DNA from: Ficedula albicollis
Taxonomy: Eukaryota; Chordata; Aves; Passeriformes; Muscicapidae
NCBI RefSeq assembly: GCF_000247815.1
Contig: NC_021681.1
Span: forward strand, 15,142,201 to 15,206,200
Direction: 5' to 3'
Length of the DNA stretch: 64,000 bases
A program made the translations under genes and the position numbers. The notes beneath the pieces are model-generated. The model saw only the letters and a list, made by a program, of their open reading frames with translations. It did not search any database and had not been told where the DNA came from. The first letter of the stretch is position 1; every line of letters starts with the position of its first letter. This document shows, in pieces, positions 35,292-48,580 of this stretch.

Positions 35292-37929
35292 GTAAGAGTG
35301 AGCAGCAATTTGAGATAGCAGGAATCCTGCCTTTAACAGCCTGCACTCACTAGCCACAATTCCCATTGAACTTTGAAGGGCCTGCTTTGCTCCTGTTTGC
35401 ACCCTTTCAGCTTTAACAGCCACTCCTGATTTATATGAGTTTGGAATCTGGGATTTGTTTCCTATTCTAAAGAAAGAAAAAGACAAGAAAAAACACAGCT
35501 TGGATCCAGCTATCTTGCAGTCTGAAATTCTTTTCTGCATTTTTTCCTTCCCATGCTCAGCCTCCTCTGCTCCTTCTGCCTATTTTCAGATGAACTGCTG
35601 AGATGCTGAAATTCAAACTACACAAATGTGCACCATATCTATCACTCACAAAGATTGTGTTAGTGCAGTATTGTCCTACCCACCCTTCCCACATCAAAGT
35701 AAAATCCTCTGGGTGCCTGACACAGTGAAGACTACCGTGCAAGCACAAGTGGAATTTGGCACAGAAGAGGGCAAGTGCTGCACAGCAGGTTCTTGAGGCT
35801 GCTGCCCACCATTAGATGTGCAATATTAGCTGGAACTCAATCCCCAGCTGATGCGCCAGCACAAAGCACCAAGACCCATCCTTTGGAAAAGGTGCAGGGT
35901 GTGAGGTGAAAGATGTTGATCTGCTCCAGCTGGCAGAGAGGCAGCACTCTTTACCAGCTGCACACACAAAGGAGAGCTGGGGGAGTATTTTGGATCTCAC
36001 AGGCCCCCATCATGGAGAAGGGCTGAGAACAAAGCCCTTTTGTGTAATAATCTTGAGGCATTGTGAGCAGCAGAGGTCTGAGGGGAATGGCTAAAGCAGG
36101 AGGAGAACATTACAGATCCTAAGTAGTAATCACATAATTGTTTGGGACAAACTGGGGCTGAAGAGGAGCTTCTCTATAGAATCTCATCAACATGAGCCAG
36201 CTTGCCAGGGACTGAAGGGACACATACAGCCCTCATGCTCTCAGAACAAGGAATGAAATAGCACAGGTGGAGAGCCTGAAGATGCCCATTTTCTACAATT
36301 CTTGCAAAAGACTCTCTGTGGCCACTTAGCAATCAGTTTGGTGCCATCTCCTTTCTGAACTCTTTCACCTTTTCCTCATGAGTCAGCTCCTGCAGTACCC
36401 AAAGCAAAATAGATCCACATTTTGGATAAGAGAACACTTGTCCCATACACTGGTTTTATCTTCAGTAACCTGAGCCAGCAGGATACCTAAACACCAGGTG
36501 GGTTTTCACAGTTTTGTTAAGAGAGTGGGAAGGGAAAGCCTTACTGGAAGGCAAGGCCTAGATACACATTGCATGGCACAGGGTGGACATCATGCTGTCC
36601 CCAGGACCTGATTCACTAACAGGACACAGTATGCAAAACACTTGGAACCAATGGTCTTATTTGGAGACTTGGTCTTATTGCTCACCCCAATTAAACTGTT
36701 CTTCTGTGAGCTTTACCAGCACTTTCACAGCACTTTGGTCTCTCCTTTCAGGAAGGAGGAAAAGACTTCATCACCTGGACATGCCACAAACATCAAACGA
36801 GGATCAGATTGCATGAACAAAAGCAGAAGCACACTACATCTGTGCTTGTCCAAATTATCTGGCAAAAGGCAAGTAAAGAAGGAACAGATAAAAAAGGACA
36901 AAACAGAGGAATTACCTCCTCGCAAAATGCATATTATTCTTAATAACTTGACTCACTTTGCTAAGCATAATCAGACTGGAAAATGGACTTGAACTGCTTA
37001 AAACTTTTATTTTCCACTTGCTCTTCGTGCACAGATTCTGTGACTTGTTTTTACTGGATTGGGGGACCAGAATTACACCCCAACATTACACTATTAACAG
37101 CAAAATTACCATTGTTCCTCTTTGTGTTCCTCCTCTCTGTTTTAGACTTCTTCACTGGTATGCAATGTATTTCTATTCAAGCAGAAATGCTAAAATGCAA
37201 CTGTAGGGTAAGATATAAAGTGCCCTACATGGCTGATCAGGACATAAATGACTGTAGCAAATGTTGCTTGCTATCTTCCCACCACTCAGCAGCAGAATTA
37301 AATTCCACAAGGCACTTCCTTCCCCTCACCCCAACCCCTCATTTTTCCTTTTCCTCCAACCTATACAGCTTCCACATACACAGTTCCATTTGCAGAAGTC
37401 TTTAGCTCATCCATCTGGGTCACATATCTGTGGGTGACACCAGTGTAAGTTAAATACTAGAACGGTGGGGGTTTGCACTGCATTCCTGTCCAGAGCAAAG
37501 CCCCTGATGGCATGCAGGCCCCATCAGCAGCCATCCATCCTACAAACTGCCCAGGCACAGAAAACAGATTTCCTTCCCACCTTCTGGGGCTTTCCTCACA
37601 AGGTCTGTTGTCAGAGGAAGGGAGTTCAGAGCTTCTCTCCTTCCACCAGTGGATTGGTTTCACTTTGTTACATTAATGGGAATTGCAGGTGCACTTCAAC
37701 CCAAATGTTAATTTCTTCAAACGGCAGAAAAGGCTACATGCACTTGGGGAGAAAAAAAAACATCCATCCGTCCATGCAATCTTAGCCTTCAAGGGGAAAT
37801 GTGCAGTGGAAAAAGAAGGAATGATAGGGGAAATTAAATTAAAATGCAGGAAAAAGAATATTAGTAACAGAAGGGAACTTTTACCTGTGGTGCTTGCCAA
37901 AACGCTTTCATGATGCTCAGTGAGGATAC
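35292..37929. other. Unannotated non-coding stretch
   Basis: AT-leaning unique sequence. Open frames at 36583-37405 and 37457-37913 have no domain. No mobile element recognised. Confidence 0.45.
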
Positions 37930-38340
37930 ACAGGTGTGCAGGAAGCCCAGCAGACGGTCAGATACGATGCTGAGTTGCCAGGTTCCGGGGAAGTTGTCCG
38001 GCAGCTGCAGCCCTGGAGAACTCAGAGCTCAGAGCAGCCCTGGTCTGGGCGGCTCCCTCGTCCCCGGTTTCCCGAGGCTGGCAGGACAGCCCCTGGGGCA
38101 TTCCTGCAGTATCTCCGCTTCTCCTGCCAGGCGCTTCAAAGGCGCCGCGGGCACCGGGCAGCGCTCTCGGGCACAGGGTGCCCTGGTGAGAGCCTCCCAG
38201 GCACTGGTGGCTTCAAAGGCGCCGCGGGCACAGGGCAGCGCTCTCGGGCACAGCGTGCCCTGGTGAGAGCCTCCCAGGCACTGGTGGCAAACAGCACGGG
38301 AGGCTGCTGCTCTTACGGTCCAAACTGTCCTCAGACCGAC
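37930..38340. promoter_or_regulatory. CpG-rich patch, candidate promoter
   Basis: About 24 CpGs and clearly raised GC mark this as the strongest CpG island-like patch in the window. It contains a 77-bp tandem duplication that repeats GGCGCCGCGGGC and AGCGCTCTCGGGC blocks. No TATA box or recognisable first exon is visible on either strand. Confidence 0.5.
38133..38287. repeat. Tandem duplication, 2 x 77 bp, inside a CpG-rich patch
   Basis: Copies at 38133-38209 and 38210-38286 begin GCTTCAAAGGCGCCGCGGGC and differ at about two positions. Each copy brings several CpGs and a CTG|GTGAGA donor-like word. Confidence 0.95.
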
Positions 38341-41300
38341 AGAACTGCCCAGGCACTGCCAGCCTGCACTCCAGTAATTTCCAGAGCCTTACTGCTGTGC
38401 ACTGCGGCTCCATTTCCAGATATTTCACCGGTTCCTTGTGAAGCAGTATGAAAGCATCCTTATCTCCACAGGTCACCTGCCTAATACTCCTGGGTTGTTC
38501 TTACACTGGCAGAGAACAGCCAATGCTTGAACACCCAAGGCTGCACCACTGGTGTTTCAGTTCCTATAAAAAGCCAGAGAATTTGCTAAAACACCAACCA
38601 CACATAAATATTGTATAAAAATTCTTTCCCCACCCTTTTCCACTCCTTCCCATAAGTTCACTGGAGTGGCAAGGTTTCTGATACAGACACCAGCTCTTGG
38701 AATAAAACTTGGCAAGTTCCACATCACTCATTTCATGCAGCACAGTGCTGCATGACATTAACAACTTCCAGCCATACCACTGACAAGAGGAAAATAATTC
38801 CTTCTCTTAGCAGTGACCTTCCAAGGTAGTGTGCTAACAGTTTTATTTCACTGATTTTCCCAAATCTTCATCGGAATTTCTGCATTCTACTTAGAGTGCA
38901 AACCAATCAAAGCACACATTCATAGAATTTGTCTTACTTTCTCAAGTAAAGAGCAGCAACTTTGAACAGAGTTTGCAACAACAACAACAATTTAAAAATT
39001 GTACTGAAATAACAATTGCTGGTATCATGGTAGTGTAACCTCTTGAAGACTTAGACCAACGACATCTATCCATGCTTTAATTCCTGCATATTTCTAATTT
39101 CACTCTACTTTGTCCTTATCTACTTTCATCCTACCAGACTGTGGACTCTCAAGAGTGCTTATTTTTTCATTTCTCTCATAAGATGGAATTGTAGAGAACA
39201 AGTATCACAAGAAACTTCTCTGTGCATCTCAGAATTTCAAGGAGACAGGAGTACACCCAGAGCAAGAGGCCCCAGGCTCAGGGGACTCAGCAGCAGCTGG
39301 GCCATCTGTGTTGCTCTCCTACCATGGTTATGTTTAATGCTTTCCTGAAGCTACACCTGCATGCCAAACTGGACAAATTCCATCCTCAGGACCCGGGAGA
39401 AGCAGCTTTAATGCTCTCGTGCAATCTCCTTTGGCTTGCTTTTGCTATTTGTAGTATCACTACGGAAACCAAACGTGACACTGGTGATCTCTATTCAACA
39501 TGTGCTTCCCCAGACATGATCTCAGCTAACTCGTGTATCACTTAAGCCCAGCCCATTCTTTCCCATCCAAATACCCAGGAAACCAGGTTGGACTGGAAGG
39601 TAAGTGATGATAGCTGTGGCTGGACACTTTTTGTGTCCTGTCCATGAAGAGCTCCAGGCTTTTGGAGCTGCAGCACCTGTGATGCTAAACACAGTCCAGG
39701 GTATGTTTGTTATAAATGTAATAATAACACCTCTTGCTGGAAGGTCTCACTGCACTTTACAGCAGTGGGATGTAATTACCTACCAGAAATGGAGACAAAG
39801 AATGGGATGTGACTCCTCTAAGATCATCTACCTAACAGCCACCAATCTTAACATTTCAGGGACTTCTGGGTCCCGACCCAACACTTCCTCCAAGTGATCC
39901 TGACAATAAAATACACTAGATAAAAATACAGCCAATTCTGACTTAAATCCAGGCTCTGCTCTACCCTTCCATAGCAGCTGGCACTTTCTTTTCAAAGCAT
40001 TCTCCTTAATTTCTGAATTAAATGATCACTGTGTGACAGGCCTTGGTGTTGGTTACCATCTGTGCAAAAGCAGGGTTTTAGTTTTGTAAAATCAGAGGGA
40101 AAGAAAAACCCAACAAACAAACAAACCAAACCAAACCAAACCAGAACTCTTTAATTTTGATTCAAATTCCTCCAGAAATTATTCTGGCCTGCTTCTTAGC
40201 CTGTGAGCCAATAACAGGTATGGGATTAATTTTTCATGGCAATATTAAAGTACAATTAGCAGTTTTCTGAGCTTGATATTTTCTGCACTATTCCTCCCAA
40301 TTAACCTCTTTGCTGAGATATGTGACCTTTCCCAGTTCAGAGGTGGATTCACATTCAAGGCCAAGCTCTGTGGTCACCCACACAGCTACAACTCACACTC
40401 TGGATGCAAAGTTCAGCTGATTCACACAGAAACACCAGCCATGCAGGGAAGACCCTTGGCTTCTGTTCAGGCTGGCCCTCCTGCATCTGGCTCTAGCCAG
40501 AGGGTGAGGCAAAGGTGAATTTATGTCACTGTTGACACAGAGTGGCCATTGTGCACCACCCAGTCTGGAGGAGCCACCCCTGTGAAGGCTCTCACCTCTC
40601 TGCAAGTGCAGAGGAGCCAGACCCAGCTTAGCATGCAATAAAGGAAGCTCCACTAAGGCAACAAGACCTTACATGAAGCACCTGCATCGAGACAATGGTC
40701 ATGACTCAGTGATCTGCAACTATTTGTCAAGTCACAGCAATGTGAGCATCTATCCTAATTCAGGTGATTTCCCAATAGTTACAAGAGAAACCCAAAGCTC
40801 AACAGAATGAAAAGCTTCTCTGTTTCCCTGAATTTCAAATACCAAGCCCAGGTTCCCCTCCCTCCCCTGATAATGAAAAATAGCATTCAAATGTTTTCTT
40901 TTATCTGAAAACCAGTACTTCTCTAATTGCTCCACCATAAGAGTTTTAAAATTATCATTCATTTAAACAGCTCCCAAAAGCACTGAATCCGTACTAATGA
41001 GGATTAATAGATTTGCAATAACAAAGCTTGGAAAGGGTACTTTTAGAAATTAACATCTCACCAAAAATACATTTTAAGCTGTACATAACTGATTCCATGG
41101 CTGTCCACTGCAGGGTTTCTTGGACTTCAGAAATAAATTTATTGCAGGCCATGGTGTATAAGACTAGATGGGACCTCAATGTGGCAATTTCTATGCAAGA
41201 TAAGACTTCCCTGTTATAGGATTTGCCATGTTATCAAAGCACTTATGCAATCTCTTGAAAAGGAAATATAGTAGAGCTGTACACAACTGAGAATCATTAT

Positions 41301-43600
41301 TCCAGATTGCAGCATGAAGCTGCTCTGCACAGGTGAGTGATCAATGGGAAGAAAGCGTTTCTGTGATTTCTGGTGACATTTGGGCTTACAGTGCTCATTT
41401 CATATACACACATCTAAGTGTGAGACCCTGAGATGGAGCTCTATGTTAGACACTAAGAGAACTGTGAATTATATTAGTCAGAAGTCAGATGCTTTCATCA
41501 CACCCTGAAGCTATGTGAGGCCATTAACTGTCTGGTGCCACTCTAAATGGCATGCTACACCTCATTATTCATGCATATTCCTTAGGGGTTACAAGAACTT
41601 AGCATTTAAGAGCTCACAGTGAAATCCAGCCCCACTGCACAGAAAAAAAAGAATAGGCATCAATATTGAATTTTCCAGAAATCTGAACCTAAAAGTTTTC
41701 ACAGATTTTGCAGAAAGTAAAAGGAGTGGGGGTAGGATGCCCAGCAGTTGCCCATCCCAGCATCCACCAGTTTTGCTCTGGCCCAGCAAATGCATGTGTG
41801 GTGCAGAGGGGTTTGAGTCTCAGCCCTTGCTAGGAAGGAGCAGCACTACTGACAGAATAACATCCTGCAGGCAGCAGCAGAACTTGCTTTGGTTAAAGAC
41901 TTGATCTTACTTTGACCACAGGCAAAGCTGGAGGGTCTTGCAGCCAACTGTTACCCTGAGCAGGGGGCAGTGAGTGCCTGGCAGGAATTAGTGTGAGTTT
42001 CTGTGAAAATGACTCTGCTGATAGAGTTTTTTGTGCCTGGGTGTGGCAGAATGTAATCCCAAGAAGCTCTGCCAGCCACAGTTGCTGTCAGCAAACCCTA
42101 CACTGCTGAGAAAGGACCCATGACAGGGGAAGAACATGAACAGTAGTTTTGCAGAAAGGGGATAAGCAATTTCAGTTCAACTGCAGCAAAAGGAAATGGA
42201 GTGACTTGGCCAAGCACCTCTTTATTTACACTGAGTGCCCAGGGCAGTTACTGCAGATGATACTGGGACCAAAGGAAAAAAGACCACACTCAGAGAAAAA
42301 TTACCTCTGGATTTCAAATGTGCTCTAGCTGCAGAGCTCCTACACAACTCACCTTTTCATGTATTCTACCTAATAAATCCAGGTACAGATTATGGGACAA
42401 AGCCTGGAGAAACAAAGAGCTGCTAGATATTGAAGGTGGAAGCTGATTTCCCTCCATTTCTCTTGTTGGAGAGGTCAATCCACCTGATTTCTCCCACATG
42501 TTGTTCCTGCTCAGGCTGACACTTGCACCACTTACAGCCAAAGAGGAGCATCAAACTGGTAATCCTCCAAGTTTGGCAGCAGACACACAAACAGCGGGTC
42601 TGACTAAATGCCCTCAGTAACTTTTGGTTTATGTATGAGTTGACAGCAGTCTGACACTTTCAGGAGGTATTAAATACCTCATCAAATTGGGCCAATAGCC
42701 AGGGCACAGATCTGGCACATGGAAAACAATAAGTGGAGTATCTCCTTGTAACCACAGCAACTTGAAAAACACAATGAAAACAGTGCATATCCCTGCAGAA
42801 TTACTGAGGATGAACAGACATATATTTGTGAAACAGTGAAATAAATATTATAATGATGGTCCTGAATTGCAGAACAGATCCTGCTTCATGCAGACATGAA
42901 TGTGAGAAAGCCAGATGTTGCCTATTGATACTGAAACTTCCTACAATCCCCTAAAATTTGTTGGATTACATACAGGAACTGATTGTACCAAAGCTGAAAG
43001 GAACAAGAACAAGCCCTGACACTTACACAACTAAACACAGGGAAATACTGATAGTATTTCAGAACTTGCTCTTAATCAAACCTCTTTTTTTTTTTTTAAA
43101 GGGATATTTATTTACTTCCATGGATTGTATGGTAGTGACCTCGCCCACATTACCAGAGTTTGCATCAAGATAGATATGGGTTTAGAATGTAATGCCAAGA
43201 CAAAAGGGAAATTGGATGTCTTGAGATAGGGACTCTGATGCAGAAAATATGAAATTATTATGCAGTCCATTAAGCTCCTCATAACAGCTGCAGAGCAGAA
43301 ACTATAAACTAATTATTGAAGATAAAAGATGTGATCATAACAAAAAAATACAGTAAGAACAAGAGTGTCCATGGTCAGAACCAAAGTGACAATGGTTTGT
43401 GGAAGGCCCTCTTGGGTCTTGCTGAGTTACAACTTTCTCATATTGTGTCCATCTAATGATGAGGCCAAAAGGAATTATTTTCTGGATCAATCAGATTCTA
43501 CAGCAATACTTAACTAGTCTGCCTAAAATTGTCCACTGAGCCTGTCTGATTCTCTTGTCACAGTCAGGGTGGGGACACTTTCAACTAAAAAGAGGACAAA
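38341..43600. other. Long non-coding stretch
   Basis: About 5.3 kb of mostly AT-rich unique sequence. It contains a CAAA/CCAAA simple repeat at about 40109-40143, a short ACA run near 38980 and a T-run near 43085. A tiny ATG-to-donor word (41314-41332) is noted elsewhere as rejected. I see no gene or transposon. Confidence 0.45.
40109..40143. repeat. Simple repeat, CAAA/CCAAA units
   Basis: About 35 bp of CAAA units passing into CCAAA units. Ordinary microsatellite-type sequence. Confidence 0.85.
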
Positions 43601-43729
43601 GATGAATTTTTATCCAAAACTTGAATGAAAGCCCTGGGATTAATTAACTTTTTACCTATATTTGAGGATGAATTTTTATCCAAAATTTGAATGAAAACCC
43701 TGGGATTAATTAACTTTTTACCTATATTT
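43601..43729. repeat. Tandem duplication, 2 x about 63-66 bp
   Basis: Copies at 43601-43663 and 43667-43729 (period 66, GAG between) differ at about two transitions (CAAAACTTG versus CAAAATTTG, AAAGCCC versus AAAACCC). Both contain GGGATTAATTAACTTTTTAC. Confidence 0.95.
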
Positions 43730-44051
43730 TCTTCCCTAACTGTTAAAATTTCTGTTTGCATTTCCTTGATTTCAGACATTACTGTTATTAAAGACAGGCA
43801 TTACCTTGAAGATATGAATAGCATCAGGTTATGAAGAAGTTTGCAGCAGTACAGAGTTCTTCAATCTGTGGGTTTACCTAGTGACTAAAAGAAGTCTCAA
43901 ATACACATAAAAAACTAATGATGATAACCCACGATGGGTTCAGTTTACAAGAAGAAAGCCCAGTATTTCAAGACAATCCATTTGTGAACTGTTCCATGGT
44001 AATGGTACGAAAACCTGAGGGCATGGCATCAGTGTGCTTATCACTATGTGT

Positions 44052-44115
44052 CTCAGTTTCACAGAATCCAAGATTAAACAAGGGCTAGGAGGAATCCTAG
44101 GAGGTCAACCTGATC
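44052..44115 (-). mobile_element. Possible degraded CR1 3' tail, minus strand
   Basis: TTTCACAGAATCCAAGATT followed by AGGAGGTCAACCTGATCCAG loosely resembles the reverse complement of a CR1 end. The match is short and poor. Confidence 0.3.
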
Positions 44116-45141
44116 CAGATACTTTCAGGGCTGCAGATCCCAGACTCCTCTTGGCCAACTCATTTTGTTGCCTTTCCATAAGAAGCCTTTGCTGGGAATT
44201 GCAGTTAGACACAAGACAGTGATTTGCACATACGCATTGCTGTTGCACACTGGTGAATCCACTCCAACCTCACCAGATCCTTCCAGAGGCTCATAAAAGA
44301 GGACAGAGAATCCTGCTTTATGGGAAATGGACTACTGAGAGACCAAGTGAGATGCCCAAAACACACAGCCTGCAGTAGAGCCAGAAAAAGAGTCATCAAA
44401 ACTAAGTGTTGTCAGGTGTTCACTGAAAAACTGCAGTTGTGTTTCCCACTGGAGAGCTTCTGATCCTAAACCAGTGATCCAAAGGGAACACAAATGCCAC
44501 ACACTGTTAACAAGGTCTGTTTCCATCATAAACACATATTTATCTCATCACCCTCTCTTGGACCTGGATTTTTTCACTGTAAGTCACTAACATGTCACAA
44601 CAATTTCCTGAATTCATGCCAAAGAAATCGTTGCTTATGATTGCTTTCAATATGCCAAAGCTCTGCCTTGCTTTTTGGTCTATTTGTTTTCTTAAAAATA
44701 TCTTCTACCTGATAGTTTTGCCATAGACGTAGCAGTTCAGTAAGAAAACAGACTAAAGGAATTATTCCAAGATATGAAATTGAAGTCTTTTTTAATTTAA
44801 ATGTAGTGATTCTTCAAGCAAAGTAGCTGAGAAAAAAAAAATATTTGTTTTTGATAGATGAAAACTGTTGCAGTCACACATCAGGGGAGTAACTCTGAGG
44901 CAGATCCTGTTTTGTGCAGAAATGCCTTTGCTGGGAATGGGGAGTGCCTGGTTCACAATGTCCTTCAATCACCTCCACGGGAAGAAAGGCAGGACAGGCT
45001 TTCATTCTGGACTCCCAGCAATACTCCCTCCATGCTGCTGGGCTGTTCTCTTCCAGGTACTCATTCCCTGGGAAACCCTGCTGCAGGTGGTGCAGAGCCC
45101 AGGAGACAGAGCAGCAATTCTGTGCTGGCCAGACACATGGG

Positions 45142-45484
45142 ACACATTTTACCTTCCATCACAGAATCACAGTTAGAACACAGCTCACTGTCACTTGGAA
45201 AAGAAGCAAGAAAGGGCTCCAGTGCCTCAGCTGTCTTGCCACAAGCAAATGCAAAGGGCTGGTAGGTGCAGCCTGCACCAGGCACTGTGCAGGTGTAGGT
45301 AATAGCAAAACCCACACATTTTGCCTTCCATCACAGAATCACAGTTAGAACACAGCTCACTGTCACTTGGAAAAGAAGCAAGAAAGGGCTCCAGTGCCTC
45401 AGCTGTCTTGCCACAAGCAAATGCAAAGGGCTGGTAGGTGCAGCCTGCACCAGGCACTGTGCAGGTGTAGGTAATAGCAAAACC
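45142..45484. repeat. Tandem duplication, 2 x 172 bp
   Basis: Copies at 45142-45313 and 45314-45484 are adjacent and nearly identical, beginning ACACATTTTACCTTCC and ACACATTTTGCCTTCC. The unit contains TCACAGAATCACAG, a CR1-tail-like word, but no further CR1 match. Confidence 0.95.
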
Positions 45485-48309
45485 TACCCCTACTTACGGA
45501 GAGGAAAAAGGCTAAGAACTGCCTTCAAACATTTCAGGAACAATTAACAGAGTTTCTGTTTCCATTTATTTTAAATTCCTTTCTGGCTTGTCTTCTTTTC
45601 CAATGTAAACTTGTGAGGCAAGAACCAAATTAAGTCAAATTGAGTAATTAAATTTATCAAGGGGCAAAAAATATCCCAATGAATAAGATAGTCCCACACA
45701 ACAGCTCATTTCTAGACAAAGTGATGCTGTAAACTCAGCAATGACTACCCAGTAATTTAGAATAAAATACATCAGAGAGGCATGGTAATGGTCACCTTAT
45801 CAGGGGATAAAACAAAAGAAGAAGTGCTGTAGTGGTTCTCTTGAAAAGATCTCTTACCATGTGGCAAGCTTAAAATGTGCAGGTTGGGAGAAAATGCCTC
45901 CAAACATACTTCTGGTCTAATATTAACTTAAATGGCAGCAGAATTGTCATTTTTCCTTTCAATGCTGTTGTCATTAAAAAGCTTTGTGGACTGAAGGGAA
46001 CCTGGCCAGTCAAATCTGGGAACGAAATTGGATTGAGGCAAATAGACCACAAAGATGGCAAAGACCCAGTGAGACTTACATTAAAAATAAAAATTAAAAA
46101 AATTTTAAAAAGGTTTTTAGGAATACATATTAGGAACATTGATATAGATATATCTCTCCAGACTAATATATTTGGCCCTGTAAGTCATTATTATGGAGAC
46201 AAACCCCACTCTTTCAGGTTATTTGGTGTGCAGACAGCACAGATGCAATTTTTGCAAGGCTGCCTCTGTCTCTGTAGTTAACTCTGCTCTCTCCAGTGCA
46301 AAGCTGATATCTGCCAGTGCCAGTCTTCCTTCACTTTAATCAAATGCCTCTCAGAGCTGATGCTGGCAAGCAGCAAATTCTCAGCTTGCTGCTCTCCCCT
46401 GAAAGAATTTATTTCCTCTGCCTTTCACCTGTGAGCAAAGGGAGAAATCTAAACTTTGCAGTGCCTCAATCTTACTGCTCTGGTGAAGTGCTCCATCACT
46501 CTCAAGCACCACCAGATGTAAGCAGAGCCATACCAACCCTCTGGAGTGACAGAAACTCTTTCCACATGAACAGTTTTCCAAGGCTGATTCTTCCATTAGG
46601 TCCTTGATCTTTTTGGCATGCACTGTTCTGACTTTATGAAATGAAACCTAAAACTTCTCCCTCTTGAGGAAGAAAAGGCTTTTGCATGCAACACAAAGCA
46701 CTACAGCTGCAAAGTGGCAGTGTCTGTGTGTACCTGTCTGTGCATGCACCACGTCCCTCTGCCAGAGGGCACCCAGCAAGGAGCTGCACATCAGAGACCC
46801 CAAAGCAGCAAAGAGAAACACCCAAGCTATCCAGACACTTTCTGCAGCTGAAGAACCTGCATTTGACTGCCACTATCCCTTTGAAGGTTTGGGTGTTGCA
46901 GCTTTGCAGGAGCAAAGGTACCTTCTGCAGCCTGAGGGCAGCGCTGGGAGGGAGCTCGGGCAGGACTGTCCCAGCTCTCTGCAGGGTGGGACAGGGCACT
47001 GCTCTGTCTGGGGGCTCTGAAGGACATTCCTGCTATCTCCAGCTGGTGGGAAGGGAGTTGCAACCAGAGCCCAGAGCACAAGGGCAAATAATGACTTTGT
47101 GTTGGCACCCTGTGGAAAGGAAAGCAGGAAGTTCCAGATCTGATCAGTCCAGCAGATAATTCCAACCACGACTCACAGGCTGGGACAGGGGCCTCTGCCG
47201 TGGACAGTGAATCACCAACCAGCCCACAGACATTTCCTTCCACTAGTCAGGGAAAGCCTCAAGAATGAGAGTTTATTCCACTTCTGGTTTTAATTTCCAC
47301 TTTGTGGTTAGCCTTGAAAAACTAATAAACATTTAGCATATCTACCACATAATTCTATGTTTGCCTGCCTGTATAGGAGCTATAGGGAGCAAACACTCAC
47401 TTACAACAGACTTTAAATCAAACTGATAGTCATTTTTCTGCACCAAAGAAATATTTTTTCTTTTTTGTCCAGTGACAGCATTTCAACCCCTAATATATTT
47501 GAAATCAATCACATAAACCTGAAAACAGAACAGAAAAATAAATTCACTAAAATAAATGTATGTGCTTACGTGTGCAAACTCAACACAGGCTGGAAGTCTT
47601 CCCACAATTAATTCTAAGTGTTTTGCAGTTTTTAAGAATGCTGCTCTCCTGCAGCTAGTCCAGCCACACAGTGGAAGGCTCCTGGAATTACATCAGCCTA
47701 TTTCTGATCACTTTCCTTGTACTGATACAGAAACTCTCTTAAATTACCAAGATGCTGCTATTCCTCAGTAGCCTATAGGTTCACCTCAGGCTAACAGCCT
47801 TAAATGACCTATACTTAATACCCTTAACAGCCAAAAACCCAGGACATGGTTTCCCTCAGCTGAACACCCCTTCCCATTTCCAGATCTTCTCTTTCTCCAT
47901 CACTCACAAGCCTAAATAATACATGACAGCTCACATTAAGCTGCCTTTCTGTGACAGTTCTGAGATGATTCCTCAGAGCTGCAACTGCCTTTGTTCAACA
48001 GGTTTTTAATGAGCTTTAGGAAAGGCTTTATAACCTCTCAGAATCAATCTGAGCCTTATAAACACTGCTCAGTGACCTGCTTTTCAAATAAAGGCTTGTG
48101 GTTTTCCGCTAGGAAGATGCAGAGCTGTGCTGGTTATCTATGCAGTTGTTGTGGGAGAGGAAGGAATACAAAGACTGTCCCAACCTGAGCTGGCAGCTGG
48201 GCTTCCTGAAAGGAGCACCAGGAAAACCACAGAGCGTGGTACAGAGGGTTCTAAGCAAGGACAGCACCAGCCCATAAAGGGATGTCACTGAGCCAAGGTG
48301 TTGCCATTA
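45485..48309. other. Unannotated non-coding stretch
   Basis: AT-rich at first, with a moderately GC-rich part at 46630-47240 where open frames overlap in several phases on both strands; that pattern argues against any single real gene. No transposon recognised. Confidence 0.45.
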
Positions 48310-48328
48310 GCTCCAGTTTCCAGCGAGG

Positions 48329-48406
48329 ATGTTCTGTGTACACAAAGGCTGCAGAATATCCCGAGGCTGTGCGTGGGCTGTGCAGGGAGAAGGGCTGGCG
48401 TGGGAG
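48329..48406 (+). other. Possible first coding exon (weak)
   Basis: An ATG with A at -3 (GCGAGGATGTTC) opens 26 codons that run exactly in phase to GGGAG|GTGAGT, a near-perfect splice donor at 48407. The peptide (MFCVHKGCRISRGCAW...) is unrecognised and rich in Cys and Gly. It lies in a CpG-rich patch, as first exons often do. Chance remains a good explanation. Confidence 0.2.
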
Positions 48407-48498
48407 GTGAGTAACGGGATCCAGGGCAGCTCTTTGGAGAGCCCTGGTTTGTGTCCATCACATCTCATTAGGGGCCCGGGGTGGAATCACTGCTTTGC

Positions 48499-48506
48499 TG
48501 ACGTCA
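48499..48506. promoter_or_regulatory. Full CRE palindrome (TGACGTCA)
   Basis: Exact match to the CREB/ATF full-site palindrome, within a CpG-rich patch. The presence of an intact CpG-containing CRE in otherwise CpG-poor DNA makes it more credible than an isolated match. Confidence 0.5.
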
Positions 48507-48580
48507 ATGGCAAAACTCCCGCCATTGTTTGCCTGGCGCAGGATTCACCCACCAGAGCTCCCGACACCGGAGGAAATCTT

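Larger units (their letters stand above)
48310..48580 (+). promoter_or_regulatory. CpG-rich patch with CRE palindrome, candidate promoter
   Basis: About 11 CpGs lie in this interval. It includes an ATG followed by an open 26-codon stretch and a consensus splice donor (48329-48412), then a full cAMP-response-element palindrome at 48499-48506 and a CCATTGTTTGCC word near 48522 that resembles SOX and forkhead sites. The combination is suggestive of a promoter or enhancer, but no gene is identified. Confidence 0.4.

Noticed and set aside
41314..41332. ATG followed by a short open stretch and CACAG|GTGAGT donor
   Set aside because: Only about six codons, no CpG-rich context and no promoter signal. 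A donor consensus of this length is expected by chance several times in a window this size.
45142..45484. CR1 element suggested by TCACAGAATCACAG in both duplicate copies
   Set aside because: The resemblance is limited to this short word; the following sequence does not match CR1.
46630..47243. Cluster of long open frames on both strands
   Set aside because: Several phases on both strands are open at once, which reflects GC content and not coding constraint.
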